This document shows positions 48,776 to 58,279 of a stretch of 64,000 nucleotides of DNA, piece after piece. Every line of letters starts with the position of its first letter. Positions within the stretch are counted from its first letter, which is position 1. The stretch is from Hemibagrus wyckioides (lineage: Eukaryota > Chordata > Actinopteri > Siluriformes > Bagridae), in NCBI RefSeq assembly GCF_019097595.1, contig NC_080714.1, positions 8,045,259-8,109,258 of the forward strand. Reading direction: 5' to 3'. The position numbers were made by a program, and so were the translations under genes. A model generated the notes under the pieces. That model searched no databases, was not told the DNA's origin, and worked only from the letters and a program-made list of their open reading frames with translations.

Positions 48776-49661
48776 ATTTTTCAGATCTTTCCTGCTGTGA
48801 ATCTCCTTCTACCATGTCGCAAAGGTATTCTATAGGACTCAGTTCTGGTGACTAGAAAGGACACTGAACTCATTGTCATGTTCGTGAAACCAGCTTGAGA
48901 TGGATTTTGCTTTGTGACATGATTGGGATTGTGAGATTGTGGCCATGAAGGGTTGCACATGATCAGCAACATTGATTGATATTAACAGGCCCAATAAAAC
49001 ATCCATCCCCACACCTCCACCAGCTTGGGACAAGGCAGGTTAGGTCCATGGTTTTTATGTTGTTGGTGTTCTGACCCTACCATCTCTGTGCCTCTGAAAT
49101 GAATCTTCCTCAGACCAGCCTAGGTTTTTTTAAGACTTTCTCATCTTTCAATTCTTGGCTGTGAAATAAAAACAGGAAATGGTCTGCGTCAAGGTTCAGC
49201 ATGTTATGCATTCTGAGACGCTTTTCTGTTTAGCACAATAGAACAGATTGGTTATCTGTGTTGCTATAGCCTGTCTGTCAATTCGACCCATTTTGGCCAT
49301 TGTCCTTTTATCCTCCCTCATCAATTTCCATCTGCAGAACTGCTGTTCGCTGGAAGTGCACCATTCTAAGGAAACTCTAGAGATTGTTGTGTGTGAAAAT
49401 CCCACGAAATCAGCAGTCTGAAATACTCAAACCAGCCCCATCTAGCACCAACAATCAATCCACAGTCACAATGACTGCAATCACGTTCTCCACTCCCCTC
49501 CAAATCTTTCTGGTTGATGTGAACATTGCCTGAAGCTGCAGGACCATATCTGCATGACTTTATTTATTGCATTGCTACCACATGATTGACTGATTAGATA
49601 ATTGCAAGAATGAGTAGGTGTACATGTTCCTAATAAAGTGCCAGGTGAGTGTAGCTGTAAT
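48776..49661 (-). mobile_element. Decayed Tc1-like transposon
   Basis: Read on the minus strand. The terminus ACACTCACCTGGCACTTTAT and TAGGAAC lies at about 49640-49656. Non-coding wording with GGTTTGAGTATTTCAGACTG follows, then transposase pieces: MAKMGRIDRQAIATQ near 49290, LLISINVADHVQPFM, and CHKAKSISSWFHEHDNEF near 48880. The last corresponds to the region just after the second catalytic aspartate of Tc1 transposases. The remaining C-terminus is shifted and broken by stops (VL, NTFATW). It is non-functional. Fragments of the same family are at 20465, 25228 and 36086. Confidence 0.75.
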
Positions 49662-50549
49662 AGGATGTGCGAGGGGATCTTATCTATCATGATTAACAGG
49701 TAAAAAAAAGTCACACTGGGAAAAATATGATGCTTCATACAAAATAATCAGTCATTTGTTTCAGCAAAATATTTCAGCAATATGATCCGTATTAAATAAC
49801 AGGATTATTTAGGACCCATTCGAGTATAATTCGATTAAATGAATATTTTTTTCAGCATGATGGATGAAGTCACCATGGATGAAATAAATGTATCAGCACT
49901 GTCCAAAGCAAAGCCATTTTGCAGGTGTGTGAAGGTTGAGTATTGTGTTGCTTTCATTACACCGAGTTCCTGGTGCCTTTTGAGTGCTCCCTTCTGTGTA
50001 TTATGTAAAGAGGCAGATCTATTGAGTTGGGTTACATAAGCTTTTCCCTGGATAAGAATGGGCAACATCAGTTTGCCCTGTTAGTTACAGTTAAATTTGC
50101 ACACACAGCTTTGTACACGGATCAGGTGCATCCCGAACAGGATTAACATTGCGGTGTTGTGGTGTCCAGGCTGCGTCCTGGAGGAAAATCAGCACAGATT
50201 TGTGTTTCATGTTGGTGAATTTGTCAGTTCGATGACTTCAATGGTGATTGCATATATGGAAATTCATATCTATTGCTCATCTCTTGTTCTCTGGAGTATC
50301 TGATGTGTGTAATTAAGATTTAAATTCAGGTCAGTGCTCAACTCTGGGTTACTTTTGGGACACGTTGGTCTCAGGAGTACAAAAAGAGTCTTGTTATGTA
50401 AGGAGTGAAACATTCAGGGGCCTACTGTTTCTTAAAAAATATCAGGAAGATCAACGTCAGTGTGCTGTGATGCAGAATGAGTGTCAGAAATTTGTTTTGC
50501 AATTATGAAATTTTTATTTATTTCACACAATAGCACTCTGCTATATATA
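49662..50549. other. Unassigned sequence upstream of the intact Tc1 element
   Basis: No gene recognised. Short frames only. Confidence 0.35.
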
Positions 50550-50578
50550 CACTATATTGCCAAAAGTATTTGCTCACC
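50550..50578 (+). repeat. Terminal inverted repeat, left
   Basis: Twenty-nine bases starting CACTATATTGCCAAAAGTAT. It matches the reverse complement of 51769-51797 except at position 22. It adjoins TA at 50548-50549. Confidence 0.95.
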
Positions 50579-50631
50579 TGCCTTGACTCGCATATGAACT
50601 TAAGTGACATCCCATTCCTAATCCATAGGGT

Positions 50632-51663
50632 TCAATATGACGTCGGTCCACCCTTTGCAGCTATAACAGCTTCAACTCTTCTGGGAAGGCTGTCCACAAG
50701 GTTTAGGAGTGTGTTTATGGGAATTTTTGACCATTCTTCCAGAAGCGCATTTGTGAGGTCACACACTGATGTTGGACGAGAAGGTCTGGCTCTCAGTCTC
50801 TGCTCTAATTCATCCCAAAGGTGTTCTATCGGGTTGAGGTCAGGACTCTGTGCAGGCCAGTCAAGTTCATCCACACCAGACTCTGTCATCCATGTCTTTA
50901 TGGACCTTGCTTTGTGCACTGGTGCACAGTCATGTTGGAAGAGGAAGGGGCCAGCTCCAAACTGTTCCCACAAAGTTGGGAGCATAGAATTGTCCAAAAT
51001 GTCTTGGTATGCTGAAGCATTCAGAGTTCCTTTCACTGGAACTAAGGGGCCAAGCCCAGTTCCTGAAAAACAACCGCACACCATAATCCCCCCTCCACCA
51101 AACTTTACACTTGGCACAATGCAGTCAGACAAGTACCGTTCTCCTGGCAACCGCCAAACCCAGACTCGTCCATCAGATTGCCAGATGGAGAAGCGCGATT
51201 CGTCACTCCAGAGAACGCGTCTCCACTGCTCTAGAGTCCAGTGGCGGCGCGCTTTACACCACTGCATCCGACGTTTTGCATTGCACTTGGTGATGTATGG
51301 CTTGGATGCAGCTGCTCGGCCATGGAAACCCATTCCATGAAGCTCTCTGCGCACTGTTCTTGAGCTAATCTGAAGGCCACATGAAGTTTGGAGGTCTGTA
51401 GCGATTGACTCTGCAGAAAGTTGGCGACCTCTTCGCACTATGCGCCTCAGCATCCGCTGACCCCGCTCCGTCAGTTTACGTGGCCTACCACTTCGTGGCT
51501 GAGTTGCTGTCGTTCCCAAACACTTCCACGTTCTTATAATACAGCTGACAGTTGACTGTGGAATATTTAGGAGCGAGGAAATTTCACGACTGGATTTGTT
51601 GCACAGGTGGCATCCTATCACAGTTCCACGCTGGAATTCACTGAGCTCCTGAGAGCGACCCAT
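50632..51663 (-). CDS. Tc1-like DD34E transposase (likely intact)
   Basis: The protein has 343 residues from the ATG at 51663 ([10 protein letters not shown]), the usual start wording of Tc1 transposases. The frame stays open upstream to an ATG at 51747 that would add 28 residues. The N-terminal half holds paired helix-turn-helix DNA-binding modules: about residues 3-50 with [20 protein letters not shown], and about 65-115 with [15 protein letters not shown]. They are separated by the GRPR motif at 59-62. The catalytic region has D154 ([10 protein letters not shown]), D245 (FQHDCAPVH) and E280 ([16 protein letters not shown]). Exactly 34 residues lie between the second D and the E, the DD34E signature. 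A glycine-rich box (GGGG, 189-192) and the conserved end KGGPTSY are present. Length fits the family (about 340). The enzyme acts in the nucleus, cutting at the terminal repeats and inserting at TA. No stop or frameshift is visible; activity is unproven. Confidence 0.95.
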   Translation of the reverse strand: MGRSQELSEFQRGTVIGCHLCNKSSREISSLLNIPQSTVSCIIRTWKCLGTTATQPRSGRPRKLTERGQRMLRRIVRRGRQLSAESIATDLQTSCGLQISSRTVRRELHGMGFHGRAAASKPYITKCNAKRRMQWCKARRHWTLEQWRRVLWSDESRFSIWQSDGRVWVWRLPGERYLSDCIVPSVKFGGGGIMVCGCFSGTGLGPLVPVKGTLNASAYQDILDNSMLPTLWEQFGAGPFLFQHDCAPVHKARSIKTWMTESGVDELDWPAQSPDLNPIEHLWDELEQRLRARPSRPTSVCDLTNALLEEWSKIPINTLLNLVDSLPRRVEAVIAAKGGPTSY

Positions 51664-51768
51664 TCTTTCACAAATGTTTGTAAAAACAGTCTGCATGCCT
51701 AGGTGCTTGATTTTATACACCTGTGGCCATGGAAGTGATTGGAACACCTGATTCTGATTATTTGGATG

Positions 51769-51797
51769 GGTGAGCGAATACTTTTGGCAATATAGTG
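51769..51797 (-). repeat. Terminal inverted repeat, right
   Basis: Partner of 50550-50578, ending TTTTGGCAATATAGTG on the plus strand and followed by TA (51798-51799). It lies upstream of the transposase start, so the promoter must lie between it and 51663. Confidence 0.95.
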
Positions 51798-51799
51798 TA

Positions 51800-52769
51800 T
51801 ATATATTCCATATTACTTACGTTGTAGCAGCTACAAAAACAGCCTTTCCATCGCAAACCTCAATTCTTTTCTTGATCAGAAAAAAATAAAAACATTGCAG
51901 CTTTCACTGTTTCAGAGAAAAAAGCAAAGCACAAGCTTCTCAAACCCACAAACTCCCTGTGGTGGAAAACATGACCTTTATAACTGCAACTGCGAATGCG
52001 GACGGTGAGACTCCTTCCTTCATCTTCCTAAATACAGCGTCGCCATTCAGTGATTATACGGAATGTTTTTATTTCATTAATAAATAACAGAATTTAAATT
52101 CTATTTATAGGCTTTGTTAACTATGTTGAGCGTCCAGTCTGCAGATTCAAGATTCAAGAATTCAACAGCACAAAAAAACAAACAAAGACAATCTCATGAG
52201 GAAGTGGACAATTAAAATGTATTTGAAACTAAATGCTATGTTCATTCCAGAAATATAGTATCACAGTCGTCTCAGTGGTCTATCAGCATCCCGCCAGGCT
52301 TCTCTGATAAAGTTTCATGTGTGTTTTATAGCTAGTGTCTGCCGTAGTGCCATCAATTTGGCTGTGTGGACCCATGCAACCCTGCGCCACATCAAGTATA
52401 AACCAGCCTTATTTTCTCTTGGCTATAAACTACATTCTCCCCTTTTTTTCATTTGTCTTGCATTTTTTTCTGTTCTCTCCCTGGATTTCATTTTTTGTTG
52501 CCCATTTATCATCCAGAAAGCCCTATTAGGCAGAAAGAAGACAGGGTTGAGTCTCTCTCTCTCTCTCTCTCTAACCCCAAAGATGTCCAGCGCCAATTCC
52601 AAATCAGACGCAGCTGTCCAAAACGGTTCTTCTTTTATTCTTCTCTTGATAACCGTAGCATGTGTTTATTGAGCTAAGAGAATAGAGGGGAGCAGTAATG
52701 CTACTATATTGAAAACTATTTGTTACAGTGCAGGTTTGTGTGTTGAATAGGTTTGCTGGTCACCTTTTG
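51800..52769. other. Unassigned sequence with (CT)n tract
   Basis: (CT)n at about 52552-52572. Just after it a 29-codon frame at 52583-52672 reads MSSANSKSDAAVQNG and then the hydrophobic SSFILLLITVACVY. This is likely chance. No other gene signal. Confidence 0.3.
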
Positions 52770-53056
52770 GTCCTGAGAGTGTGTGCATAGCAAGAAGGTA
52801 CTGGGATCGAATCCCGTTCTTGTGTGGGTTTACTCCGGGTTCTTCGGTTTCCTCCCACAGTCCAAAATATGTACATTAGGTTGATTGGTAATTCTAAGTT
52901 GTAAGTGTGTGTGGCTGTCTGTCTATATGTGGCTCTGTGATGGACTGGCGACTTGTCCAGGGTGAAACCCCTGCCTTTTGGCCAGTGTGTGCTGGGATAG
53001 GCTCCAGCAGATCCCCCTGACCATAATTAGGAATAATGCAGGTATAGAAAATGGAT
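52770..53056 (+). mobile_element. V-SINE-type element, 5' truncated
   Basis: The head begins within the tRNA part (ATAGCAAGAAGGTACTGGGA; B-box-like GGATCGAATCCC). Then come TGTGGGTTTACTCCGGGTTC, GGTTTCCTCCCACAG, GATGGACTGGCGACTTGTCC and CTGGGATAGGCTCCAGCAGA, and the element ends ATGGATGG. It shares the order and the 3' end with 34151-34488 but lacks about 40 bp of central sequence before GTGTGGGTTT. No clear target duplication. Confidence 0.8.
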
Positions 53057-53186
53057 GGATGTTACTATTTATTCAGTCTTGAATCAAATATCAAATACTT
53101 TTACATTAGCTGAAGCTGTTACAGACATACCGGCATCTCTACTGATGATTCCCTTTAATACTATTGGTTTAATGTTTATATTTATT

Positions 53187-53761
53187 CATTTAACAGACAA
53201 TTTTATCTAAAGTGACTTACAAGTAAAGGGATATAACATGAATACACAAATACACACTTCAACACTACATCTTTCTCACAACACACTTATTTAATTCACG
53301 ATTTTATTACTTTAATGGCATATTTACTTACTCCATTGCTTCATTACTTACCTCCATCCCATTCATACTCCACCACTTTCCTACTCGCTCCTCGCTTATT
53401 TATTTACAACTTCATTACTTACCTACTTGCACCACTTGAGTCTTATTGACTTATTCCATTCTTTCTCCATGGTTTTCTTACTCCGCTGCTTACTCAGTAA
53501 CATACTTTTATTAAACCTGACTACATCATTTGATCACTCTATTTCCATACAGGTTACTTTCTTACTCTATTACATACTCACACAATTATTTACTTTAATA
53601 CTCCATCATTTACTGAACTAACTTCATCCATTACTTATCTTATTACTTAATTATGCACTCTATATCATATTTATATGCTTACTTTTATACTCCATTGCTT
53701 ACTTTTATTAAACCTTACTACATCATTCGATCACTCTATTCCCATACAGTTTACTTTCTTA

Positions 53762-53811
<50 letters not shown>

Positions 53812-53831
53812 CATGTAAAATTACATTTTAC

Positions 53832-53868
<37 letters not shown>

Positions 53869-54330
53869 ACATTCATTATTTACTCCATTACTTTTTCTGC
53901 ATATATTTTATACTCCATTTCTTACTTATGCCATTATGTTCCCTATTTATCTTACTTCGTCCATAAGTTAATTACACATACCACCATTTTCATACTCCAT
54001 TTAAATTTTTATTTGATTATTGCCTTACATACATCTTATTAACAAATCCCATTTCTTACTCCATGACTTTATTACCAAATTAAACACCCGTGCCCTTACT
54101 TGCATTCATTCTCCTGATATTTTTTTTTTTCAATACTTACCCCATTGAATATATAATAAAAAATTTTATTCCACTGTTTATTTTTATTTATTCATTCATT
54201 TCTTACTAGCATTATTTATTACTTATATTATATTATTTATTACTTGCTTACTTACAATCCCCACATTGCTAACTAACATAATTTTTTATTTACTTACTCC
54301 TTTATTCATGGATATACTCCATTAACTTAG
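53187..54330. repeat. TTAC/CATT-rich low-complexity region with internal duplication
   Basis: A stretch of about 1 kb dominated on the plus strand by TTACTC, CATTACTTA and TATTTA words, nearly devoid of G. A 64-bp segment at 53504-53567 recurs at 53701-53764 with four to five differences (offset 197 bp). An (AT)n tract (about 53766-53806) and a (TATC)n tract (about 53833-53868) are embedded. It looks like a strongly decayed tandem array. Open frames here are low-complexity artefacts. Confidence 0.75.
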
Positions 54331-55139
54331 TCCATCACCATTATGGGTTTCCTCCAAACTTAATGACCATTAAGTTATTCCTTTCCTTACATCCTACATA
54401 ACTTTCTTTCCTGGCTGAATGTATTGAGGGAGTAAGACTCGGATGAACTTGTAGACTAGATCTAAACTGCATAGAGAGAGATCCTGTCAATGTGCTTATT
54501 AAGACAAATAGCATACCAAGTAGACACCAAATGAGTAATTAAAATGGAGCAGAGCACTTCCATAATCCAAAATACTATTATTCACATTTCACAGAAGAAT
54601 CTTTTCCGAATGCAGCGTATACGGGGACCAGAGAGCGGCTGATTAAAATCTTTTGATTTCTTTTGAATTCATACAAATGGTTATATCGATTTCTAAAGAG
54701 TCTGAGTATAAGAACATTTGCGAAAATAGATAATGCAGTGCATTTCTTCCAAAATCATTTCCAAATCTTTTTCCCCCAAATCTGTCCAGTGCTATGACTT
54801 GATACACACACATATATATATAAAAGGAATAAAATGTGGAAATACGTCATGTCTCTGTCAGGCAGTTGTATACTGTAGCCTCTTTTAACATCACCTAACC
54901 CTGTGCTTGATTCACGTGTCTGATTACTGATCTGCCCTCCGGGTTGGTCTGCCCTGATTCTGTCAGTAAACCTGCACAAAGAGTTTATTGGCTTTTATTC
55001 ACATTCATATAAATGAAGTCATAAGAAAATGTACACCCATTAGCCCTGTATATAACCTCCTTGTCCTTCCTCTTAATGTTTTGTGTTGTGTGAAATTGGA
55101 ATTTGCAAATACGAGATATTTTTGAATGAAGAAATCAGC
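54331..55139. other. Unassigned AT-rich sequence
   Basis: Nothing recognised. Confidence 0.35.
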
Positions 55140-55535
55140 AATTGTGAGTCTGTGCAAAAGTTTGTGGACACCTGACTATAACACTCCCATATATACTTCT
55201 TCTCCAAATGGTTGCTATAAAACTAGAAGCACATAACTGTTTAGAATGTCTCTTTATGTAGCATAACAAATTCTATTTGGTGTAACTAAGAGGTCCAAGA
55301 TGTTCCAGCATGACGATACCTTGTGCACAAAGTCCATGAGGTCATGGTTTGCCAAATTTGAAGTGGAATAACTTGTGTGTGTGAGCCCTGAACTGGAATG
55401 TCTACCTCCATCAGCGTCTGACCTTATTAATGCTCTTGTGGCTGAATGAACACAAATCCCACAAAAAGGCAATGCTCCAAACTCTAGTGGAAATCCTTCC
55501 CAGGAGTCCAGAGTGGATGATCTTGTTACAATAAT
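55140..55535 (+). mobile_element. Tc1-like remnant, catalytic and C-terminal part
   Basis: It begins near TGTGCAAAAGTTTGTGGACA, a familiar Tc1 end-type phrase at 55151. The plus strand then reads FQHDDTLCTKSMRSWFAKF, corresponding to the second aspartate block (FQHD.AP.HKA) of Tc1 transposases. PSASDLINALVAE and decayed C-terminal wording follow. The block with the third acidic residue is missing and stops break the frame. It belongs to a different lineage from the 48.8-kb copy and may be related to the intact 50.5-kb element. Confidence 0.65.
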
Positions 55536-57569
55536 GCATAGTGATGCCATCAACATAACATGCATATTTTATTCCATAATTGTCAGAACAGCTGCACAAC
55601 ATTTTTTGCATCTAAATCAAATTAAACCATGAGGTAATCGTGATGTTACGGTAAATTGAAACTGAGACACACACACAAAAAAAAAATGGGAGTCCCCAGC
55701 AGGGGCTCCTCCCTACAGCAGCACACGCCAACAGCATTGTTAATGTTGTCACTTCAATCCTTGCCAAATGGAGGAACTCCAGACTGTGCTCTAAGCACAC
55801 ACTAGCAACAAAACACCTGATTAATATGGGAACCCAGTGGTTGCAGAGCATTGTTCAAAAAAATAAATAAATAAATAAAACACTGGTGTTTTTTTCTCTA
55901 CTGGATCTTTGTTTAGCAGAAATGTCAAAATAGAAATTCAATCAGAGATTCATGGAGGGCAGCTAACTCAGGAAGCACATTCTATTAGAGTGAAGGTCTT
56001 TTAGGGTCAGACAATGAAAGGCAAGCTCAATTTATGTAATGGTTTCTGGGGAGCCGTCGGACATTGAGACAATATTAAATTTTGGAAGCAATAAGAAAAG
56101 ATGAAATTCAGTTTTTTTTGTGTGTGTATTATGTATCAATTTGCCATACAAAAATGGCTTTGTGTGGTCTGAACATATGTAGCGTCAAGTCCAAGTTCAA
56201 GAGACTTAGAGATAACGGTCTGGCTGATCTTTGTGTTACACCATTGGCTACATCTTTAATCACAATCCAATCTGTTCTATCAGAACCCTGCCATTCACCT
56301 GGATTATCAGCTCCTTTCTTTCCTCTTGCTGACATCTAACCTTCCTTTATCTGTGGTGGAACTGTCAAAGCCATGCAGATTCCCTGCCGAGCTAACGCCT
56401 CGACGGCTTCATCACAGACCAGAGTCTTGTATCAAATGGCACAGAGGGGTTCCTAATAAATGAAGAGAGGAATACAGAACAGAGAAGAGTCTTTATGGTG
56501 CTTTCGTTTTCTTCACATCTCTTTTTTTTTTTATTTCACTGTACAAGGAGCCGATACAGAATCCCTACGATCACAGTTCAGCAAAAGAAATCTAATTTTG
56601 AATTAATTACACCTTACACTCACAGTTACGTTTATGCATTATTCAGTCTCATTTTCTTTTGTCTATTGGTGCATAGATGTGCCAAGTGTGTGTGTGTGTG
56701 TTCAGTACAGGTTGTTTGCATTTCATTTGTCCATTATTTTTTTGCTATATATAACTGCAGTCCATCCCCTTTAAAAACCTCACCGCTGCCTATTATTTTA
56801 ATAAGATTCATATTGTATAACCTCATACTCACCTTTTTTTTCCCTTCACTGTAAATTACTTGTGGTTTGAAGGCTGATTTAAAATCAGCACGTGGAAATC
56901 TGCCCATATCCAGGACAGCTCCCTGCACATCCTGCACCTTTCTTCTCATCTGTCTCCTCTGACCTACTTTCTTTGATCCGAAGGAGGTTCCCCGAGGCTG
57001 CTTCAGAACCACGGACAGTTCCCGAGCCGTCGCTTTCCTCCATTACAGTTCGTTCGATTCTCCAGCCTCAGAGTCGAATATCGTCCGGCTCACTTCGTAT
57101 CAGCTGAGATTAGTGTGCCTCGCCAACTGGGAGCCTGTTTGTGGAGCTCCAAATATAGATCCTGTCGATAGAATCTACAGCAATAAAAGGTGGTTCGGGA
57201 TGTTCGCATCTAATCCGTGCCTGCTCAGATGACACAAATCAGTTACAGATGGTTCTGAAATACTTGTTTCAGTGGACAGTGACTGAGCTCCCTGTTTATC
57301 CTCAAAAACTGACATTTTAGATTTTGGACTAAACTTATTTTAACATGCTTTTACTATTATCAGTGCTGAAAGCTTTTTTTTCTGAGGGAAGCTAATGCAC
57401 TGCATCCTGGTGTTTTTAGCACACAATGGAAAGGTACATTAACACTCATCAGACTGCTTTAGCATATGGAAGTGCTTTTATTGTAAATCCATTGAGGATA
57501 TTGGGGATATTCCCAGCTGATACCAGAGCAATTTTTCTTCTTATAGGCTCTCAGTCAAATCTCTAAGCC
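55536..57569. other. Unassigned sequence
   Basis: No gene recognised. (AAAT)n lies near 55858-55879. Around 56990-57110 CpGs are denser than average. Several 60-120 codon frames lack any recognisable domain. Confidence 0.35.
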
Positions 57570-57605
57570 CCACACACACACACGCACACACACACACACA
57601 CACAC
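57570..57605. repeat. (CA)n microsatellite
   Basis: CA run with one CG interruption. Confidence 0.95.
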
Positions 57606-57718
57606 CCCACTTTGGCAGAGGCACTGGCTGGCACACCCATTCACTCCCCAATAAGCAAGATAGGTCTGAATAAAACATGAAAGACAGCCCTTGTTTAGAC
57701 AAATGTACCCATGCTTTC

Positions 57719-57721
<3 letters not shown>

Positions 57722-57756
<35 letters not shown>
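57722..57756. repeat. (CT)n microsatellite
   Basis: A 35-bp perfect pyrimidine tract. It is the exact reverse complement of the (GA)n tract at 57920-57954, 163 bp downstream, so the two can pair. Confidence 0.96.
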
Positions 57757-57759
<3 letters not shown>

Positions 57760-57916
57760 TCTCTGTGCCTCTTGTTTTCTTTCTCCTCCCCTACTCATCT
57801 CTGCTCACTTTCAGTTCTCTCAGCTTTTCCTTTCCTACCTTTCCCTTGGTGGTATAGAAAAAATGAGCGGCCAATTGCACACGTGGATGCAAAGCTTTCC
57901 CTAGAGTGTGGACCAC

Positions 57917-57919
<3 letters not shown>

Positions 57920-57954
<35 letters not shown>
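57920..57954. repeat. (GA)n microsatellite
   Basis: A 35-bp purine tract followed by GA-rich sequence to about 58050. It lies about 280 bp upstream of the candidate exon at 58237. Confidence 0.96.
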
Positions 57955-57957
<3 letters not shown>

Positions 57958-58236
57958 AGAGAGAAAAATAGAGCAAGAGACACCCAGAGCCTGAGAAGCA
58001 AGAAGCAGAGAAAGAGGAAGAAAATCAACAAGAACTGACTAAGAGCGAAGGAGGGACAAAATAAAAAGGTATTAGTTGCTGTAACCCAGGTGGCTCAGCT
58101 TTGACATGACTCTCTGCCGCTCCACACAGCCACTCATCTGTTCATCTCGGAGATGCGCTCCCATTAAAGTGGCTCTGGAGTGCCATGCACCTCCATCCCC
58201 CTCCCACTAGCACATGGAGAGCCTTCTTCCTGGAAT

Positions 58237-58279
58237 ATGGAGGATTTTAGTAATATAAGGAGTCTCAGCCCAGAGGAAG
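58237..58279 (+). CDS. Candidate first coding exon, gene unknown
   Basis: The ATG at 58237 has A at -3 and G at +4 (strong start context). It opens a frame reading MEDFSNIRSLSPEE plus one base, ending exactly at a consensus splice donor, GAAG|GTAAGC, at 58279/58280 (phase 1). The 300 bp upstream are purine/pyrimidine-rich, as in many 5' leaders. An upstream ATG at 58214 opens an overlapping 14-codon frame ending at 58258, which could dampen translation. I do not recognise the protein and see no matching second exon in the window. A good start and a good donor can coincide by chance, so this stays tentative. Confidence 0.3.

Larger units (their letters stand above)
50550..51797 (-). mobile_element. 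Complete Tc1-like (DD34E) DNA transposon
   Basis: A 1,248-bp element. The terminal inverted repeats are 29 bp (50550-50578 and 51769-51797), start CACTATATTGCCAAAAGTAT, and differ at one base (position 22, T versus C). Both ends are flanked by TA (50548-50549 and 51798-51799), the target duplicated by Tc1/mariner insertion. The short single repeats distinguish it from Tc1 elements with long IR/DR ends. The transposase gene runs on the minus strand and is uninterrupted. Such elements move by cut-and-paste: transposase binds the repeats and excises the DNA. Full length, intact ends and open frame suggest a recent insertion. Confidence 0.95.

Noticed and set aside
50570..51340. 256-codon plus-strand frame
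   Set aside because: Antisense shadow of the Tc1 transposase. No own domain.
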